NCBI GenBank assembly: GCA_037074765.1
Contig: JBAMDO010000001.1
Span: forward strand, 62,001 to 126,000
Length of the DNA stretch: 64,000 bases
From: Mansonella perstans
Lineage: Eukaryota > Nematoda > Chromadorea > Rhabditida > Onchocercidae
Direction of reading: 5' to 3'
Under the pieces are notes generated by a model, which was not told where the DNA came from, ran no database searches, and was given only the letters and a program-made list of their open reading frames with translations. The translations under genes were made by a program, and so were the position numbers. Positions 60,587 through 64,000 of this stretch are shown here, in pieces (position 1 is the stretch's first letter; each line of letters opens with the position of its first letter).

Positions 60587-61957
60587 ATGGGTCGCATGCA
60601 CAATCCTGGCAAGGGTATTTCGCAGTCGGCGTTGCCCTATCGTCGATCTGTACCAACTTGGCTGAAGCTTTCAAGTGAAGAAGTTCAAGAGCAAATCACT
60701 CGTCTCGCCAAAAAGGTGACCTCATTGTATAAATTGCATATACTCTCATTTTATGCCTTATTTGACACGTGAAGAGATAGGCATACGTAGAACTACTAGG
60801 GTTTTGCAAAAATACAGAGTTTGTTTGATTTGATCGAGAGAAGTGTGAAAAATTGGAGAAATGGCAAAAATATAACCAAATATAGTTGAAGGTTAACAGT
60901 TTCAGTGTATTTGAAGGTTTTTAGAAAGGTTAAAAAGTGATGGGTGTATGTGGACTGAAAAGGTGTATGTGGACTGAATTCTATTTTCCCGTCCATTTCT
61001 TTAGTGCTACTGAAGATAATTGAAGTGTGGTGGGGTAAAATTCCTTTATGTTGATATATAGTTCAATTGATTTTCTTTCTGGAGAAATCCAGTTCTTGAT
61101 TCATTTTACAGTTCTATTGGAGATGTCAGAACAATTATTTTTACATTTATGTAAGCATCAGAACAGTTATTTTACGCATCCCTCTGCGGTGTTATCGAGT
61201 AATGCTATTTATCTTATAGGGTTTGCGTCCCTCACAAATTGGCGTAATATTACGTGATTCACATGGCGTTGCCCAGGTTCGACGTGTTACCGGTAACAAG
61301 ATTGTACGCATTCTGAAAGCTAAAGTAAGGACATTGGTTACTACGTTTTTAATCGATTCTGTTGTATTAATGATTGGGACGACGGGGTATTGTGATCTTT
61401 GGATCATATCACCTGTAATTAATCAATCCTCCGATAGTTCAATAATTACATTGATAGTCACTCATTTCTTTCGGATATCTAAAATTTTTCAGGGTATGGC
61501 ACCTGAAATTCCAGAAGATCTGTACCACCTAATTAAAAAGGCAGTTAACATTCGCAAGCACTTAGAACGAAATCGCAAAGTTCGTTAAGTCGATTTTTTT
61601 TTTCAGTTTCTAGTAAATGTTGAATTCTTTTGATTTCCGGTTTTATTGACACGCTGATTTTAATTTATATATGGTTTTCGAAGAGCTGGACATATTTTTA
61701 ACAAAATTTTTATGTTTAATTAAAGCTATTTTTTATTGGATAGAGAAGCAGTTGGTATTACAAATTTTCATCGTTTTTCTTTCCCAATGATTTGCGGCAA
61801 TGATTACTGTCATTATTTATAGGATAAAGATTCAAAATATAGACTGATTCTCGTCGAATCACGTATTCATCGCTTGGCTCGATATTATAAAACGAAACGT
61901 CAATTGCCAACCACATGGAAATACGAATCTTCGACGGCATCGGCACTTGTTTCATAA
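60587..61957 (+). CDS. rps-13: 40S ribosomal protein S13 (uS15)
   Basis: Four exons (60587-60715, 61220-61324, 61493-61579, 61823-61957) join in phase to exactly 151 aa, the eukaryotic RpS13 length. It begins [20 protein letters not shown], then [42 protein letters not shown], and ends [20 protein letters not shown] followed by STASALVS. uS15 is a core small-subunit protein that binds 18S rRNA near the subunit interface. It is nearly identical to human RpS13 by eye. A polyadenylation signal AATAAA lies at about 62022. The 504-bp first intron could host a snoRNA, as this gene does in mammals, but no clear C/D or H/ACA box pair was seen. Confidence 0.98.
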
Positions 61958-62546
61958 AGTGAATAACTTCGTTGTGCTGTTGTCATTTTGCTTCGCTTTT
62001 CTTTGAAAAGTCTTTTATGAAATAAATATTTGTTTAATGTTGCACATGTTTGATATTTTGCTTTAAAACACTAAATTCACGGTTGAAATGAATCAATAAT
62101 GGTTTTAGTAATTAATAGATATTGATGAGAAGGTTGCAATGAATACTGCTTAAGCTCAGTGGGTCTGTGTGCATTATAATAACATAGTGTATCTTTTTAT
62201 GTTACACACTGACAGCTTCGAAATGAATTAATTTCTTGGGGTGTTTCCATTTTGTAAAAAAGATTTTGGGGGAAGGTTTATGAGAAGGTGGATGAATGGC
62301 ATGCCTTTTTTGCGTAAGTTTTTACGTTTAGCTGTTTGAATATATGCCAGGTATCATCATCAGTCGACTCACATTTCATCAAAACATTTGGTAGTAGAGT
62401 TTGGCCTACGATCGTGTGCCTACGATCACAGCAGTAAGAATTTGTTTCTGGCTTACTCTGGGCTTGTTTCCGATGACTGGGTTGCCCAGCAACACATGCA
62501 ATGAGACTACTATGTGTTGGCTAATTTTGTGCTTGTATGTCCAAAG
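61958..62546. other. RpS13 3' UTR and upstream region of IFT144
   Basis: 589 bp between two plus-strand genes. It contains the AATAAA at about 62022. No X-box (ciliary RFX site) was recognised by eye. Confidence 0.4.
62022..62027 (+). terminator. Polyadenylation signal of RpS13
   Basis: Canonical AATAAA about 65 nt after the RpS13 stop codon. Confidence 0.7.
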
Positions 62547-64000
62547 ATGAAAGTAAGTTTTATACAATCCTTTGCTCGAATTTCTTAGCAAATTATGATA
62601 AATGATAAAGCAGTGAGTTAGAAAAGCAGTAGAAATATCCCATCAAGAGCTAATTTGCAGTTAATATGCAGTTTAACAGAAAAAGAATTCGGCCAAGGTG
62701 AGCCAATTTTTGAATGGCGTCCAAAAGGGAACTATCTGGCCGTTGCTGGGTTAGTCTTGTTTTCTTGTTGATTAGTTTAAATATTCCTATTTGCTCACAT
62801 CATGAAGTATCACAGTTTGTTTTGTAATATTTCATTATTAATTGTATCGGTATGAATTAAATAAATAAATTATGGAAAGATTACTTTGTGTCTTATTATC
62901 CTTATGTTGTACTTATTTTGCATTTTTATTTTTTAAATTCAGGATTTAAATCATATTTACAGCAGCAATAATGTGATTCAACTAAGGAAGCATTTGGATT
63001 ACTAGTGATTTGAAATACGAAAATTTAAATCATTTTTTCAGCTCGAATAATTGCGTGAAACTACTCGACCGAAGTGGCAACTTAATTGATGAGTTAATCC
63101 TACCTGGGTAACAATTGTTTTTATAGTTTCAATTAGTTATTTGTTGATTTTATTGACTAATTATACTCTCTGTATTATTACCTATTTGCGTTAAATAATT
63201 AAATTTGCTTAATTTTTGTTAATAAATACACCTTTTAAGCTTTAAATGTTGTCTTTTCATTTTCGTAAATGTTATTTTTTAAAATTCATAATGATAAACT
63301 TATAATGTAGAAGTTTTTATGCGTGAAAGTTATTCGGTCTGTTTTTTCTTTTTTATGATTGTTTAATTTTTATTTGTACAGGCGAGTGGAAGCAATATCA
63401 TGGGATAAAGATGGTGATATGTTAGCCATAATAAATGATAAGAGTACAGCAGTAACATTATGGGAATTTGCACTGAAAACAATCAGTAAATTAGATAGCG
63501 GTATGAGTGGAAAGTAAGTAATTATTACTATGTAATGCAAATTAATTACAAGTTTCATTCTTGATAGTCCTAGATTTCTCATCAAATTTTCAAAAATTGA
63601 TAACAATTACAAAATTTAGCTGGTAATTTTATTGGCTTCAATTTTTATTGTGTTAATGTTTTAAAATTTTTAAGGGAGAAACCAACATTCATACTGTGGT
63701 CTCATATTTCGCCAGTTTTGGCTGTTGGTTATCATACTGGGAATTTGTTATTTTATAATCAACGCACTTCACGGTTAGTTTTTTTGTGTATAAATTATTG
63801 CATGAGTTCTGTTATTTCTTGTTTCGATGATGTTTTTAGTTGTTTTTCGATTTCTTCTTTATATATAAAGCTTATAGAACAGAGAGATTGTTTAATGTCA
63901 TTGGAAAATATTTGATTCAAGAAAATTTTTCCTACTGCAAATTATTGTGAAAAAAAGGAATTTTGACGGCGTCCTCTGCGGGATAGAGAAATAATAGGTT
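62547..64000 (+). CDS. dyf-2: Intraflagellar transport protein IFT144 (WDR19), N-terminal part only
   Basis: Exons at 62547-62552 (only two codons, MK), 62661-62749, 63042-63107, 63382-63513 and 63675-63773 are in phase, and the gene runs off the right edge. The protein starts MKLICSLTEKEFGQGEPIFE and continues WRPKGNYLAVAGSNNCVKLL, EAISWDKDGDMLAIINDKST, FILWSHISPVLAVGYHTGNL and LFYNQRTSR. This tracks the start of human WDR19 closely (MKRIFSLLEKTW, GNYLAVTG, WDKDGDVLAVI, GNLLIYNHQTSR). These are the first WD40 blades of the N-terminal beta-propeller. IFT144 is a subunit of the IFT-A retrograde transport complex in cilia; its worm loss causes dye-filling defects. The last donor is at 63774, and the sequence to 64000 is intron. 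The six-nucleotide first coding exon is inferred from phase and homology. Confidence 0.9.

Noticed and set aside
60716..61219. snoRNA in RpS13 intron 1
   Set aside because: A GTGATGG followed by CTGA occurs at about 60938-60962, but the spacing is far too short for a C/D box snoRNA and no terminal stem is visible.
61192..61407. Minus-strand open frame over RpS13 exon 2
   Set aside because: It is a shadow of the strongly conserved RpS13 coding exon.
1..64000. tRNA genes, CRISPR arrays, bacterial operons or phage modules
   Set aside because: No cloverleaf or B-box pattern, no regularly spaced short repeats with unique spacers, and no prokaryotic gene organisation were seen; the 31-bp array at 16130 has no spacers.

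Overview
Organism: AT-rich eukaryotic DNA with many short exons, TTTCAG-type splice acceptors, and acceptors often sitting 5-30 nt upstream of start codons, as expected for spliced-leader trans-splicing. The gene content (Nup54/npp-1, AF10/zfp-1, IFT144/dyf-2, cuticlin-type ZP protein, metaxin-2, RpS13) points to a nematode. The base composition, intron style and an apparent bacterial infB fragment fit a filarial (onchocercid) worm, but that placement is an inference. Exon coordinates were read by eye from protein continuity, splice sites and phase, and may be off by a base or two.

Layout: 1.1-4.0 kb (+), C-terminal half of a ZP-domain membrane protein. 4.2-5.6 kb (-), metaxin-2. 6.8-10.4 kb (-), DDX51-type DEAD-box helicase. 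10.7-14.4 kb (-), nucleoporin Nup54. Nup54 and the helicase are head-to-tail with a short intercistronic gap, a possible operon. 15.9-16.5 kb (-), a broken bacterial-type translation initiation factor IF-2 fragment with a 31-bp tandem array inside its G3 motif. 17.3-20.5 kb (+), a GALK2-type sugar kinase. 22.2-22.9 kb, a LINE reverse-transcriptase relic. 23.7-28.0 kb (-), an unrecognised 364-aa helical protein. 33.5-35.5 kb (-), a dephospho-CoA kinase domain protein (DCAKD/CoaE type). 37.8-50.7 kb (-), a large AF10/ZFP-1 chromatin-reader gene with at least 19 coding exons. 48.6-55.8 kb is dense in micro- and minisatellites and contains the only ambiguous base (55090). 58.9-59.9 kb (-), an unrecognised small gene. 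60.6-62.0 kb (+), RpS13. 62.5 kb to the right edge (+), the start of IFT144/dyf-2.

Functional view: this is an ordinary housekeeping neighbourhood (nuclear pore, ribosome biogenesis, mitochondrial import, CoA synthesis, chromatin reading, ribosome, cilia), not a dedicated multi-gene system. The most unusual item is the IF-2 pseudogene, which looks like an endosymbiont-to-nucleus transfer. Several reconstructed proteins match the remembered human family lengths closely (metaxin-2 263 aa, RpS13 151 aa, DCAKD 230 aa, Nup54 492 aa, AF10 about 1066 aa), which supports the exon models.
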